Below, in pieces: positions 9,744 through 19,110 of a stretch of 20,654 nucleotides of DNA. The DNA is from Psilocybe azurescens (lineage: Eukaryota > Basidiomycota > Agaricomycetes > Agaricales > Agrocybaceae). The translations under genes and the position numbers were made by a program. Each line of letters starts with the position of its first letter. The first letter of the stretch is position 1. The stretch is taken from the NCBI GenBank assembly GCA_023853785.1, contig JAJIRX010000789.1:1-20654 (forward strand), given 5' to 3'. Below the pieces are notes generated by a model. The model saw only the letters and a program-made list of their open reading frames with translations. It ran no database searches and was not told the DNA's origin.

Positions 9744-10450
9744 CGCAATTAATATTCCTCACTATCGACGAACCTAAGCGATCTTTCACAAATTGGCCGT
9801 TCAACTTCCCTCCTAATTTGGACCACTTTCTCCTTTCCGTTTCCAGGACACTGGAAACTGCAGACATCTCCATAAATTGGACAAATTTGACTTATCTTAC
9901 TGTAGCATGCTCAATCGAATACTGCCTAACTGTTGTACGACTCTGTCATTTGTTGGTTGACCTGACATACGATTGTTCCGACTTAACGGGAGAAGCCGAC
10001 ACAGATTCTGGCCTCGCACAAAATCCTCACTGTCTACCATTACTGGCGAAAATCACCTTTAAAGGAAAGGAATATTCGATCAGCCACCTAATTCGTAATC
10101 TCACCGCGCCCAGTCTGGAGAAAATTTCTCTTTTCTTGGCCTAAGTCGTTTTGCAACACAATTTTGGGTGGCCAATGTCGAACTGCAAGATCTCGGATGT
10201 CTTTCTTTACACCAGTATCTCACCATCAATTCTGCGGGACGGGGATTTTGTCGCTAACGCCTTACCGTCCATTCCGGAAATCAATCTTACATCGGATTCC
10301 CCTATCAAACCTCATCGTCGACCTTTCCAACCTTGAAACCCGTTCATCAAACGAGAATGAAGCACACATAGGTGCCCCTAATCTCTCGCTTTTCAAGTAT
10401 AGGGAAGAAATGTCCTTCGACTTTCGATCCCTTTTGTGCATGGTATAATC

Positions 10451-10973
10451 ATGGCGGGATTTCATGAAAACAACCAATTTCACATCTGGCGGCCGCTCGT
10501 CTCTCAACTCAAGTACAGCTATAACTGTTCCTGAAACATTTTACATGATTATAGAGTATACTAATGATTCTTGATTTTAAAATATGAAGCCTAACAAAGC
10601 CCACGACTTTTATAACGACCTACATTCCACATTGCCAACAAATATCTCCGTCCTTTTGGAAAATGTATGATGCAATATGTATGATTTCTTTTTATTTGAT
10701 GCCAAATGTGCTGCTAAGCGATTATACTTCAGCACCTTGGAATAGAAAACATAGGTCCACATTGATCATCCCAGTGTTCAGTATAAGCCTTGCAGCATGA
10801 CTCAATCAGCAGCAAGTAGCGAAGAGCTAGGACGTCAAGTGCCCAAATTGTGATTATACAGCCGAATGCGGCTCCGATGACATAGTGGAGTCAAACTGCG
10901 CAATCCTATAGTTTCTAGGTACCAGTCTAAATAGCCTAGCCTTAATAGCCAGTTTCTTAGCAACATTATCGAC
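10451..10973. other. Intergenic stretch before F-box gene 3
   Basis: About 520 bp of AT-rich sequence. The left end may hold the last remnants of the decayed F-box gene (RDFMKTTNFTS-like text to about 10500). I see no other gene, repeat or RNA. It presumably contains the promoter of the gene at 10974. Confidence 0.4.
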
Positions 10974-12431
10974 ATGTTTTCAACAGAGCGGCCACCATCG
11001 AGATTATCGCAAAAGACTCTGCCACTTTCTGTCATCCAACGTATATTCATTTCATTCAACACACCCTGTTATCGACATCCACACGACAAATGCAGGCGTT
11101 TGAGCTGCCGCAATTCCTCCCCACTTTTTCTCGGAAAAATCTGCAAGGAATGGAGAGATATAGCATGGAAGTTACCCATTATATGGAGGTGGATCGACAT
11201 ACCAGTGTCTCCAAAGATTTCCGACATACAACTTCAGTTAGTGGAGGAATGGTTACATCGCGCGGGAGAGGAGCCCCTGTCAATTGTAGTTCACCCCGCG
11301 CCTAGTCGTTCTATGAAAGTATACGGAGAACTTTCACCACAGACACCGGGGGTCTTTAAATTGATCGTTGATTATTCGATTCGATGGAAGACGCTCGACA
11401 TAATCTCTACCGAACAATATACGGAAATTCTTAACACTGCCCGAGGAAGAACTCCCATCTTGGAATCGGTTTATATCCATTCAACTGGAATGCAACTCCA
11501 AAAGGCTCCTCTGAAATTTTTAGAGGATGCTCCAAATCTGCGTAGCCTTCATTGCGTCGGTATTAGAAGCATCGTGGTGAACACCAACCCTTGGATGAAC
11601 CTTGTCTCTTTCACAAGCGAAACTAGCAGCGACACCATCCTTCCATTTCTTTTCAGTTATGCGCCAAATCTGCAACACCTCAGAATACAGGCTACGTCTT
11701 TTTCAGAACCCGGGACCCCGAGCTCTTCTACGAACGCCAGAAACAGTCAAGATGCTTCAAGCTCGGACAAGACTTTTATTCTTCCGCCATGCCTGGTATC
11801 GTTGGTCATAAAAGGCTGGCATACCAGTCAATATATAAGGCGACTGGAAGCGCCTTCGAGTCTTCAGCGATTGAGCATTATCCAACAAGGAAAGGAGGGC
11901 TTGATCCAATACTCGTTTACGCCAGTCGCGAACTTCATAGAACGAGCCAAGTGCAATCTGCTCTCATTCGGCATATCCACTGAAGTCCTACCAATAGATG
12001 TAGAGAGCCTGCACCATCTCTTCTCGAAGCTGGATTCCGTTACTCGCCTTTACGTCGATTTAAAGACCACTTCGAACTATAAGGCTATGATGCATCAGAT
12101 CCCACAAATGCTCGACCCTATCCCTGACTCCTCTCTTTCCATTAACCCCAATGTAAATGGTGTCGCACTGCCTAGTCTGCAGGTCCTTTATTACTCTCTC
12201 ATCGATTCCGGGGTAAAATCTCAACACATAATCGACATGATCAAACATCGCTGCAAAGGGCAAGACGATCTGAACGGCGTAGAGATAACTCCTGGGCAGT
12301 GTGCAAAGCTCAAAGTCGTGCGATTCAACAAGACAAATCCTAAGGTCCTTCTCGAGTACCTCCAAGAGGAAATTGCCAAAGGCTTAGAGGTTACTTATGA
12401 TTTACCGTACAAAGGGGAGCCATTCGAATAA
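10974..12431 (+). CDS. F-box family protein 3, intact
   Basis: Single uninterrupted open frame of 485 codons from a clear ATG, without introns. It is predicted to act as a substrate adaptor of an SCF ubiquitin ligase. The N-terminal F-box-like segment is LPLSVIQRIFISF (about residues 16-28); the family signature FLGKICKEWRDIAW follows at about 52-65, then LPIIWRWIDIPVS. The middle is a set of irregular leucine-rich repeats (FLEDAPNLRSLHC, YAPNLQHLRIQ), with a Ser-rich linker near residues 245-265. The C-terminus carries the module LKVVRFNKTNPKVLLEYL and EEIAKGLEV also seen in the other two close paralogues. This is the only F-box gene in the window without a frame break and serves as reference for the rest. 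The protein target is unknown. Confidence 0.8.
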   Translation: MFSTERPPSRLSQKTLPLSVIQRIFISFNTPCYRHPHDKCRRLSCRNSSPLFLGKICKEWRDIAWKLPIIWRWIDIPVSPKISDIQLQLVEEWLHRAGEEPLSIVVHPAPSRSMKVYGELSPQTPGVFKLIVDYSIRWKTLDIISTEQYTEILNTARGRTPILESVYIHSTGMQLQKAPLKFLEDAPNLRSLHCVGIRSIVVNTNPWMNLVSFTSETSSDTILPFLFSYAPNLQHLRIQATSFSEPGTPSSSTNARNSQDASSSDKTFILPPCLVSLVIKGWHTSQYIRRLEAPSSLQRLSIIQQGKEGLIQYSFTPVANFIERAKCNLLSFGISTEVLPIDVESLHHLFSKLDSVTRLYVDLKTTSNYKAMMHQIPQMLDPIPDSSLSINPNVNGVALPSLQVLYYSLIDSGVKSQHIIDMIKHRCKGQDDLNGVEITPGQCAKLKVVRFNKTNPKVLLEYLQEEIAKGLEVTYDLPYKGEPFE

Positions 12432-12635
12432 TTGATTAAAGGTCGAATACGTCGACGAGGGCATAAGCCATTTGCGAAGCTTAGGGTTGTGCGCTTCAAT
12501 CAGTCAAATCCAGAAGTAATACTGGAGGCGCTACCTGAAGAAATTGCCGAAGGATTGGAAGTGCTCCATGACATGCCGGTAATAGGCCTTTATCAAAAAT
12601 ACATGTATTGTTTCAATCCGCGTCAGCTAAAATGA
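12432..12635 (+). pseudogene. Second copy of the F-box 3 C-terminal module
   Basis: Directly after the TAA at 12429-12431 and in the same frame, an open stretch of 67 codons repeats the C-terminal module of the preceding protein: FAKLRVVRFNQSNPEVILEAL and EEIAEGLEVLHDMP against CAKLKVVRFNKTNPKVLLEYL and EEIAKGLEVTYDLP. Nucleotide identity is only about two thirds by eye, so the duplication is old or came from another paralogue. It has no ATG of its own at the start. It is either the remnant of a tandem gene copy or a segment reached by stop-codon readthrough. Confidence 0.6.
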
Positions 12636-12741
12636 AGGGACGAAATATGTGATTGCTACAACAGCATCAAGCTTGTCGCTGGTCGAGAGGCCAAGAAAGA
12701 AGAAACTAAAAACCTTGTCGCGTTGATATCAAATGGGTAAA

Positions 12742-13541
12742 TCAGATGAAGAAACAGGGATTGTCGTGTTTGGAGGGTGTCGTAGTAGGAGAGGGTCGTT
12801 CCGCCCTCCGCTCACCAAAGCCTCTGTTCTCTGATTTGTTTTCAGGATTCGGGATAGAGTTCGAGGGTCCGCGGGGTTCGCGGACAACAGACGCGGCTTG
12901 ATTAGGGAGGCGGAGTTGGAGAAGCGGTTTTCCTCAGCGCAGAATTCTTCATCTTATCTTGTGCGTCTGAGGAAGCTCCAGTGGAAACGCCAAATATCCG
13001 CTCACGAGCAGCTTGATACCTTGCCTCACGCGCTTCGAAAGTTTCCCCAGTTGACGCAGGATTCGCTGATGGATTTGGGGATCCCGATGGTGATGGGCGC
13101 TTGAGGATGCGCATGGCTGGCGGCTGGTGTAGAGGCAAGCTTGCGGTTGCCGAAGCAGATGAAGCACCCCTAGAGATAACTAGTGCAGGCATAGGATGAT
13201 GCACCTTGGTATTTCTATCGAATATTTGAGCATAATAAGCCCGAGTGCACGCCGATTAATCAAAGTTCGTGAAACTTACGCGTCTTCCCAGATTTGTTTA
13301 TTCTGCGCGTCTACTGATCGACCAATTTGATCCTCCTCCTCGTCATCCATCTCCCAGTCATCGCGTACCACAGCAGACGTGGGTATCTTGGATCTTATAC
13401 CACTTGTCGATCCAGAAGCTGATGTTGGCGCGGTGACGCGATCCTAGAAACACGGGTCTTTATCAACGCAGAAACAAGGGAAAATGATGCCGTATAACCA
13501 CCCACTGGTTCATCGCCCCAGGTGTCCATGACGCTAGACAT
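12742..13541 (-). CDS. SUZ-domain protein, 3 exons, one frameshift
   Basis: Small, mostly disordered protein with a SUZ domain, a conserved RNA-binding element often found next to R3H domains in RNA-associated proteins. Exons 13541-13506, 13443-13280 and 13214-12742. The exon 2/3 junction is gaagacgc|aaatacc (acceptor cgatag), giving IWEDANTKVHHPMPALVISRG. The hallmark follows: MRILKRPSP, a Ser/Pro linker, then TFEAREARYQAARERIFG. An acidic segment DDWEMDDEEED lies in exon 2. At about 12905-12907 one base is extra (CC read as CCC on the coding strand); past it the frame reads VVREPRGPSNS and RGFGERR to the TGA at 12744-12742. Corrected length is about 223 aa. An upstream in-frame ATG at 13565 is possible. 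A gtgagc donor after RGFG could mark another intron and a different C-terminus. Confidence 0.78.
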
Positions 13542-13761
13542 ATCGCTGGACAGCGCTGAGCACATCAACTCTAATCTGTGGACAAACGTATGCGCACCTT
13601 AAATAGTACTGCGAAAACAAGGTAGAGGGAAGGAAAGAGGCTGGATGCTGACATAATTATTGCAGCACTAATTTTGTCCCCCGGCTCTTGTGCACATTAT
13701 CTAATCGCACACTCTCTTCCCTCCCCCCTCATAACATCCAAACCCAGAGTTCTTTAACACA
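13542..13761. promoter_or_regulatory. Divergent promoter between the SUZ gene and the dipeptidase
   Basis: Only about 220 bp separate the two start codons, so both genes share one intergenic control region. On the dipeptidase side a CT-rich tract (ctctcttccctcccccctc, about 13710-13728) precedes the ATG. No clear TATA box is visible. Co-regulation is possible but not shown. Confidence 0.45.
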
Positions 13762-15650
13762 ATGCCAGCGCCAACACAGTTCTTGAAATATATTGACAGT
13801 AATGCAGATGCTTTTATCAAGCGTCTAGGCGATGCAGTCGCCATTCCCTCGTAAATATCACATTGCTTGAAATTGGCTTTCTAACTACAATGTGAATTAG
13901 AATCTCTAGTGATCCCACCCATCGTAAAGATGTCTTCGCGATGGCCGACTGGCTGAATGAACAGCTCAAACAGCTTGGTGTCGACACTAAACTAGTTGAT
14001 CTCGGCCGGCACATTATGGATGGTGAGGATCTCCTCTGCCACCTGCAATTCTAGGTCGTGTTGGAAACGACAGCGCCAAAAAGACGGCGCTCATCTATGG
14101 TCATTTTGACGTTCAACCTGTAGGTTAAAGCTCAATGATTTGAGATACCCACTTATCTTGATGTAATGATCAATCTAGGCAGAAAAATCGGATGGCTGGA
14201 ACACTGAACCTTTCACACTGGTCGTCAACAAGGAAACGGGCCAACTTATCGGCCGTGGCAGCACAGACGATAAGGGTCCCATCCTAGGATGGCTTAACGT
14301 CCTACAATATCACCACGAGAACAAACTCCCTCTCCCAGTCAACCTAGTGCTTTGCTTCGAAGGCATGGAAGAAAGTGGAAGTGAAGGTCTTGACGACCTC
14401 GTGCGCCGCGAATCCGAGAAGGGTGGATATTTCGACGGTGTGGACTGCGTCTGCATTGTACGTGATTATCCCAAATTTAATATGGCGCCTATTGACCCTG
14501 ATCGAATGATTAGTCTGATAACTACTGGCTCAATACACGAACCCCGGTATTGACTTACGGTCTGCGTGGATTATCATACTACAAAGTTACAGTCTCGGGC
14601 CCTGGACGGGACCTCCACTCTGGTGTTTTCGGACGCACGGTTCATGAACCCATGACTGATCTTATCAGTCTACTGGGAACGCTCGTGACTCCCCAAGGTG
14701 ACATTCTCATCAAAGGCGTCGACGAGATGGTGGCTCCCCCAGATGAAGAGGAGAAGTGAGTGAAAGTCTTATGTTCCACTTGACTGGTGTCAATTGACCC
14801 ATGGCGACTTTTAGGAAGATTTATGCAAACCTCGACTATTCCATCGCTGACGTTGAAGAAGCAGCTGGAGCATCCATCGCACTTTCGTCAGATAAAGTTG
14901 CTGTGCTTATGGGTCGCATGCGGTCTCCAAGTTTGTCCATCCACGGTATCGAAGGCGCTTTCAGCGCTGCAGGTGCAAAGACGGTCATCCCCGCCAAGGT
15001 CTCCGGAAGGTTCAGCATTCGGTAGGTACTTCACAAAACCAAAAGTATAGCATGTTTGACGTCAAATTTCGCAGTCTTGTGCCCCCTCAGACACCAGAAA
15101 AATCAAACCTTTGGTGGTCAATCACCTCCAAAAGGCGTTCGCCACACTCGGAAGCAAGAACAAACTGACCGTCGAAGAGTTGCACGGAGGAAAACCATGG
15201 GTCGCTGACCATCGTCACTGGAATTTCGAAGCCGCCAAGAAGGCCACAAAGGTTTGTTCACGACGCGTACTAAAGGAAAGATGTGTAGTAATTCTGATAT
15301 CCTTGTTCATGACAGGCCGTTTACGGACAAGACCCCGATCTGACTCGTGAAGGCGGTTCTATTCCCGTCACATTGACTTTCGCCGAGTCTCTAGGTGTCA
15401 ACGTCTTGCTACTTCCCATGGGACGAGGAGACGACGGTGCACAGTAAGCAATCGATTTTTATGCTTTTGCGTTGACTAAACTAATCACCTGTTCCCCAAG
15501 CTCAACGAACGAGAAGCTCGACATATCGAACTTCATCGAAGGAGTAAGTACCGTTTTGTTGTAAGCTGCTGCACAGATAATTAATTTTCGGTTTCTTAGT
15601 CCAAACTCCTTGGCACATACCTTTACGAGTTGGCTGATATTCAGAAGTAA
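13762..15650 (+). CDS. DUG1: M20 metallodipeptidase (CNDP/Dug1 type), 9 exons
   Basis: Cytosolic di-zinc (or Mn) dipeptidase of the CNDP2/Dug1 group, which cleaves Cys-Gly and similar dipeptides in glutathione turnover. Exons: 13762-13850, 13901-14119, 14179-14457, 14514-14755, 14815-15021, 15075-15251, 15316-15443, 15501-15543, 15600-15650. Corrected length is about 478 aa, the family norm. Metal and catalytic residues, numbered by my count: YGHFDVQP (His98, catalytic Asp100), GRGSTDDKG (Asp133), [10 protein letters not shown] (catalytic Glu167, metal Glu168), SDNYW (Asp198) and DDGAHS (His448). Other family motifs: [32 protein letters not shown]. Two frame breaks: about 14033 (one C missing; correction gives [14 protein letters not shown]) and 15098-15102 (one A missing in an A run; correction gives TPEKIKPLV). 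All key residues are intact, so the enzyme is probably functional and the breaks are likely errors. Dug1 orthology is inferred. Confidence 0.9.
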
Positions 15651-16070
15651 AATGCATTTTTGTTGTCCAAGAAGGATGGCATGTGAAGAGGAAGCAATGT
15701 AACGTGGCGGATCGGAGGGAGTTGCTTGAATAGCTAAATGTACTTGTATGTATCATACGAGCTTGATGTACTGATATCGAATGAGCGAGGTCGGGCATTC
15801 GAGGTCGGGCATGCAATGCTGTGGTTGGTGGGCCCATATAGGTGTTCGTACAACGCATGAATGGCCATCGACAATTAACCCCACAAACTCAGTTTTTATT
15901 TCTATTGAGTTCGAGATTCAGGAGATGGAGGCTCGATCAGCAACGACAGGCTGGACACCAGTTCCTCCTTCCAAACGGCGGGTGGCTTGCCAGCGAGAAT
16001 TTTGGATGGGAAGTCTTCTGCTGTCCCTTCTTCTGAGGCCTGCCGGTTGTCAGATTCTGCAGCCTGGGTA
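15651..16070. other. Convergent spacer or possible alternative C-terminus
   Basis: Lies between the dipeptidase stop and the minus-strand gene ending at 16071 and should contain both 3' ends. If the minus-strand gene has one more indel near 16130, its reading would continue through DFPSKILAGKPPAVWKEEL to a stop at about 15902 instead. I cannot decide between the two. Nothing else is seen. Confidence 0.35.
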
Positions 16071-17313
16071 TTATCGATGTGTTTGGCTTGGAGTTTGGAA
16101 GTAGACTTCGCCGTGGAGAATGTCGACGCCAACGAGAACCCCTTGATGCAGCCGTGGCTGCAGCAAGGTCGGCCTGCCTAGAGTGAGCTTTTGAAGGTTT
16201 ACGAGGCGCATTTTACTGAGTAGATCGTGGTCGACTGGGGCACCTTTGTTCCCGTGTTTCAAGTTATCTGTATATGACGGGACAGAAACCGAATGATCGT
16301 CAGAACAATGTCCGATATATAACAGACAACAAAAGACGAACCTGAATTATGACGTGTCGAGGATTGATCTTGCCTGGACCTTTCTTCCTTCATAAGAGAA
16401 TCATTAAGCCATCTGTTCTCCAATTCAATGGCCTTTCTGTTCAGGTTCATAAGTAATAATCGCAGAAGATCGATAAGCTCGGAATATGGCCTGTGATAGA
16501 GTTGAATGGTAGGATAAAACATATACGCCCAGCCTAGATACATTTATGTTGAAAATTGCTGACTTGAGAACGAGCCGAGATTGCACACCTTGCATGGCCC
16601 ACCTTCTACCACCATCATCCATGTTAATGCCGATCTTTCCAGCCTCTCGGTCAACATAGGCACCCTTCGTTACTATCAGATTGATAGCTGCTCTAAGGCG
16701 CGTCTCGAGGTGTTTTCGTTGATGCCGGAATTGACCCATCCTTGCTTTGGATGTGGCTACATGCAAAGACATCGGCACACGTCGCTGGGTTTTCTTCAAC
16801 ATGAGACCAAGAACCGGGCTGCACGGCGTAATCTTGTGCGAAGGAAGGAGAACGTTATTGTAGTCGTGCATTGGATACAATTGCTCGCCAGGCTTGAATT
16901 TCGAGTTCCTTATGTTCGGTGTGTTTAATCGGGGGTTACAGGTTATTCCGGCTTCATGGGCCATCTCAACCCGCTCTCTCCAACTCAAAACGGGTATAGC
17001 AGGGAACTGCCTCTCCTCTCTAAGTAGAAGCCCCAGCGGCATCATCTTTATCCCCAAGTCATCTCTCCGAATGCTGGGAAAGACGGCTTTTTGAGAGGTG
17101 CTGCTGGATGATTTGGATCGATGAGTAGATCTGATTTGTAGACCTGCAATGTGAAGAATGGATCCAGAGATCCTGGTGTCTGATTTCGCCACTATAACGT
17201 CGAATGTGAGCCCTTTCCATAGTTCATCGACGAAAGATATCGCTCACTTGGACGGAAGCGACCTTGGTCGACCTTGGTAGACGTGAGATTTCAGGACACC
17301 TCAATCGTGACAT
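16071..17313 (-). CDS. Conserved-looking basic protein, possibly mitochondrial, multi-exon
   Basis: I do not recognise the family with certainty. The central exon (about 17192-16589) is open and rich in basic residues: VFPSIRRDDLGIKMMPLGLLL, NPRLNTPNIRNSKFKPGEQL, then KARMGQFRHQRKHLETRLRAAINLIVT. It continues after a GT-AG intron (16588-16534) into GWAYMFYPTIQLYHRPYSELI (exon 16533-16342), and after a second intron (16341-16268, weak donor gttcgt) into LSKMRLVNLQKL, with a stop at 16073-16071. A plausible first exon is 17313-17248 (ATG, then RLRCPEISRLPRSTKVASVQ, donor gtgagc); this Arg-rich, acid-poor start resembles a mitochondrial presequence, but its phase does not join the central exon without an indel. 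The dense ordered motifs suggest a conserved protein, perhaps an organellar translation or nucleic-acid-binding factor. That role is a guess. Confidence 0.6.
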
Positions 17314-17518
17314 AGAGGCGTTTTACTGTCTTCTCTTTATGTAGTCAAGTACCACGTCGAAGAATTAGGAACATTAAAATGGAGGTAATGGCTACAGGAC
17401 CAGCTAATAATTTCGAACACGGGTCAGCGCAATTAGCCGAAACTGACTTTGAAAATTCAATTTCGGTGGATGGCTTTTGAGGAAACGTTCGACTGGTACT
17501 TGATGTGAGGACTATGTA

Positions 17519-18083
17519 ACGGATCAGCCTGGACCGGGTAAAACCCTGTAATACCCTGTACCGTGGCTATCCATACCCGTTTTGGACTGTACTGTGGATT
17601 TTGGCCCTGAACCGGGTGAACCAGATGATTTCCACAATTTCTAGCTCTACGAATTCGCATCGAGAACAGTATCTCAACTGATCATAAAGCACCATGTAGC
17701 AGGCTGTTACTCGTTTAAGTATACTGAAGTACAATTTGGCCACTGATATTTGACTTTGGGCACGAAATGAGAGATCATGTAATTTCTCATCTTAAAGGCT
17801 TGATTTAATTGGATTTTCACGCATTTTGGGTTGATTTATTGCAAGGAGTAGCCAAAATAGTACAATATGTTATAAAATTCATTCTGTGGGTATAATAAGA
17901 CATATTTAAGCTCATCTCGATCACCTTTCCCACTCAAATCACTCAAATTATGCTCTTCAGAACGTTTCATTAAGATATGGCGGGTATACCCACGGTTCAA
18001 CTGTACCCGAACAGTACCGTACCAAATTAGCCAAATAACCGTGGTTCGGTTCTCGGATATATTCAGGTCTATCCGTGTTAGTC
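17519..18083. mobile_element. Degenerate inverted-repeat element (MITE-like)
   Basis: The left part (17519-17640) is full of acccg/cgggt words around ggatcagcctgga and ctgtaccgtggctatccataccc. The right part (17978-18083), read on the minus strand, repeats these in the same order: ggatagacctgaa and aaccgtgggtataccc. Between them lies AT-rich non-coding sequence. This is the layout of a short non-autonomous DNA transposon with imperfect terminal inverted repeats. The arms are diverged and no clear target-site duplication is seen, so the call is tentative. Confidence 0.35.
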
Positions 18084-18450
18084 CCTAACAGTCCCTAACT
18101 TGATTGGTACTATTCGATCCAGGCACAAATCCGTTTTAGGAAAATTTTACGCCCTAATGGAGACTACCTGGCTTCTCCCCGTTATCTCCCCGGGTTTTGA
18201 GTAGAATATAATACTTGTGGCGTACCTATAATATGTTGCAAGACAAAGCCCCATGAGGCGATCAGTACTCTTGGGGTCGATGCATAAGCATTCTGCTACA
18301 CCACAAACGTGCAGGTCGAGAGCTTAGACGGAATGCGCTTGAGTAATGTACAGATAGAGAGGCTTGTAAAGAATTCGTTAGCTGTTTCCCAAAAGGTCAG
18401 CGAGTTGCTCGATTAGGAAAGAGTTCGCAGAAGTCATACCTTGTCTTGGT
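18084..18450. other. Intergenic stretch, little seen
   Basis: Begins with a two-copy tandem of agtccctaac (about 18079-18099). No open frame of note, RNA gene or further repeat is supported in this stretch. Confidence 0.35.
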
Positions 18451-18653
18451 CTATTTCAACTCCATGATAGCAGGAAGGTCCATCATTGTCTCCTCTACAC
18501 TGTGGAGTCGATAAGCAAGATTATCTTCCATCATTGACGGCATCCCCTGCTGCGATTCCAAGCCGTATGATGACATTTGATTGACGTGAGGATCGCTCAC
18601 AAGGAGCTAGGTCCGAAACTCCTGACTCTCGCTAACAGTTCCACAAGCAGCAA

Positions 18654-18727
18654 TATGGCATGTGAGTGCAATTCAAATTACGGCGGAGGTTTGTAATGCC
18701 TTGTCTAAATATATGTATCACTCACGT
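18654..18727. repeat. Tandem duplication, unit A
   Basis: Begins atggcatgtgagtgcaattc and continues tacgg...aatgcct...ctcacg. It matches unit B at 18804-18878 at roughly 70% identity by eye, about 150 bp apart. On the minus strand each unit corresponds to an intron with its flanking exon end (ELERG in one, NLERG in the other). Confidence 0.5.
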
Positions 18728-18803
18728 CCGCGTTCCAGTTCCAGTTTCTGAATCGTTTGAGCCTGGTCATGAGAGTGCTGAGCACTGACCGAAGCTAGGT
18801 ACG

Positions 18804-18878
18804 ATAGCATGTGAGTGCAATCCAGAATAAACTACGGAGATTAACAATGCCTGTGCCAAATATTTGTTTTACCCACGC
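18804..18878. repeat. Tandem duplication, unit B
   Basis: Begins atagcatgtgagtgcaatcc and continues tacgg...aatgcct...cccacg. It is a diverged partner of unit A at 18654-18727. In unit A about 39 bp more separate the ctaggt word from the gcatgtgag block, indicating an indel since the duplication. Confidence 0.5.
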
Positions 18879-19110
18879 TCTAAATTGCGAGTCTTCCTTT
18901 GGGATGCTCCTACTTGTTTAATCAGCACGACAATCTCCGTTTCCTCTCATTCAGCGATAGGCAACCTTCACGAGGCATGGAAGTTGTGTTTCCTTATGCA
19001 GGTCAATGCATCGATGAACCAAAGTTTGATATTTATCTGCGGCGAACTCAGGTCTGGTCCTCCTAAAAGAATTCTCGAAATAAATGTTGCGTTAATGAAG
19101 GTCCGTTGAT

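Larger units (their letters stand above)
8710..10448 (+). pseudogene. Decayed F-box/LRR-like gene split by a retroposon
   Basis: A different subtype from the other three F-box genes: it has an N-terminal helical segment before the F-box, as in many agaricomycete F-box proteins. Pieces in order: ATG at 8710; helix (EKEMLDHEAKVNAAEHTLEE-like text, about 8796-8860) after a frameshift; in-frame TGA near 8882; degenerate F-box IPHNIVAELFELSC (about 8915-8955); GRTCKPWRQIIWSCTAI (about 9006-9056); WLGRSGNHPLDL (about 9117-9152); PPEIFNILLQTCRRWRKV (about 9194-9250). A retroelement then interrupts at 9320-9731, and leucine-rich text resumes (PQLIFLTIDEP, INWTNLTYLTV) to a stop at 10142-10144, with further out-of-frame remnants to about 10448 (APNLSLFKYREEMSF). 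Stops at about 8882 and 8964 plus the insertion make this a genuine pseudogene even if some indels are errors. Confidence 0.7.
18451..18878 (-). pseudogene. Exon-like fragments of an unidentified minus-strand gene
   Basis: On the minus strand a 52-codon open block (18606-18451) follows a tag acceptor and reads LLVSDPHVNQMSSYGLESQQ and MEDNLAYRLHSVEETMMDLP to a TAG at 18453-18451. Upstream, 18793-18726 reads QHSHDQAQTIQKLELERG, a helical, coiled-coil-like segment ending at a gtgagt donor; a similar piece ending in NLERG occurs at about 18905-18875. The two junction phases do not agree without an indel, so a complete gene cannot be drawn. It could be the 3' part of a gene extending to about 19110 or a decayed copy. 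The family is not recognised. Confidence 0.35.

Noticed and set aside
12898..13167. Plus-strand and second minus-strand open frames over the SUZ gene
   Set aside because: They are antisense or out-of-frame shadows of the SUZ-domain exon, which alone carries the ILKRP and REARYQAARERIFG motifs.
14022..14051. An apparent short intron in the dipeptidase (gtgagg ... tctag)
   Set aside because: Splicing it out would delete a conserved stretch. Adding one missing C instead gives [14 protein letters not shown], exactly what the family has, so a frameshift is the better explanation.
18240..18320. Possible tRNA on the minus strand (an A-box-like word tagcagaatg)
   Set aside because: No B box (GGTTCGA-type) follows and no cloverleaf can be drawn.
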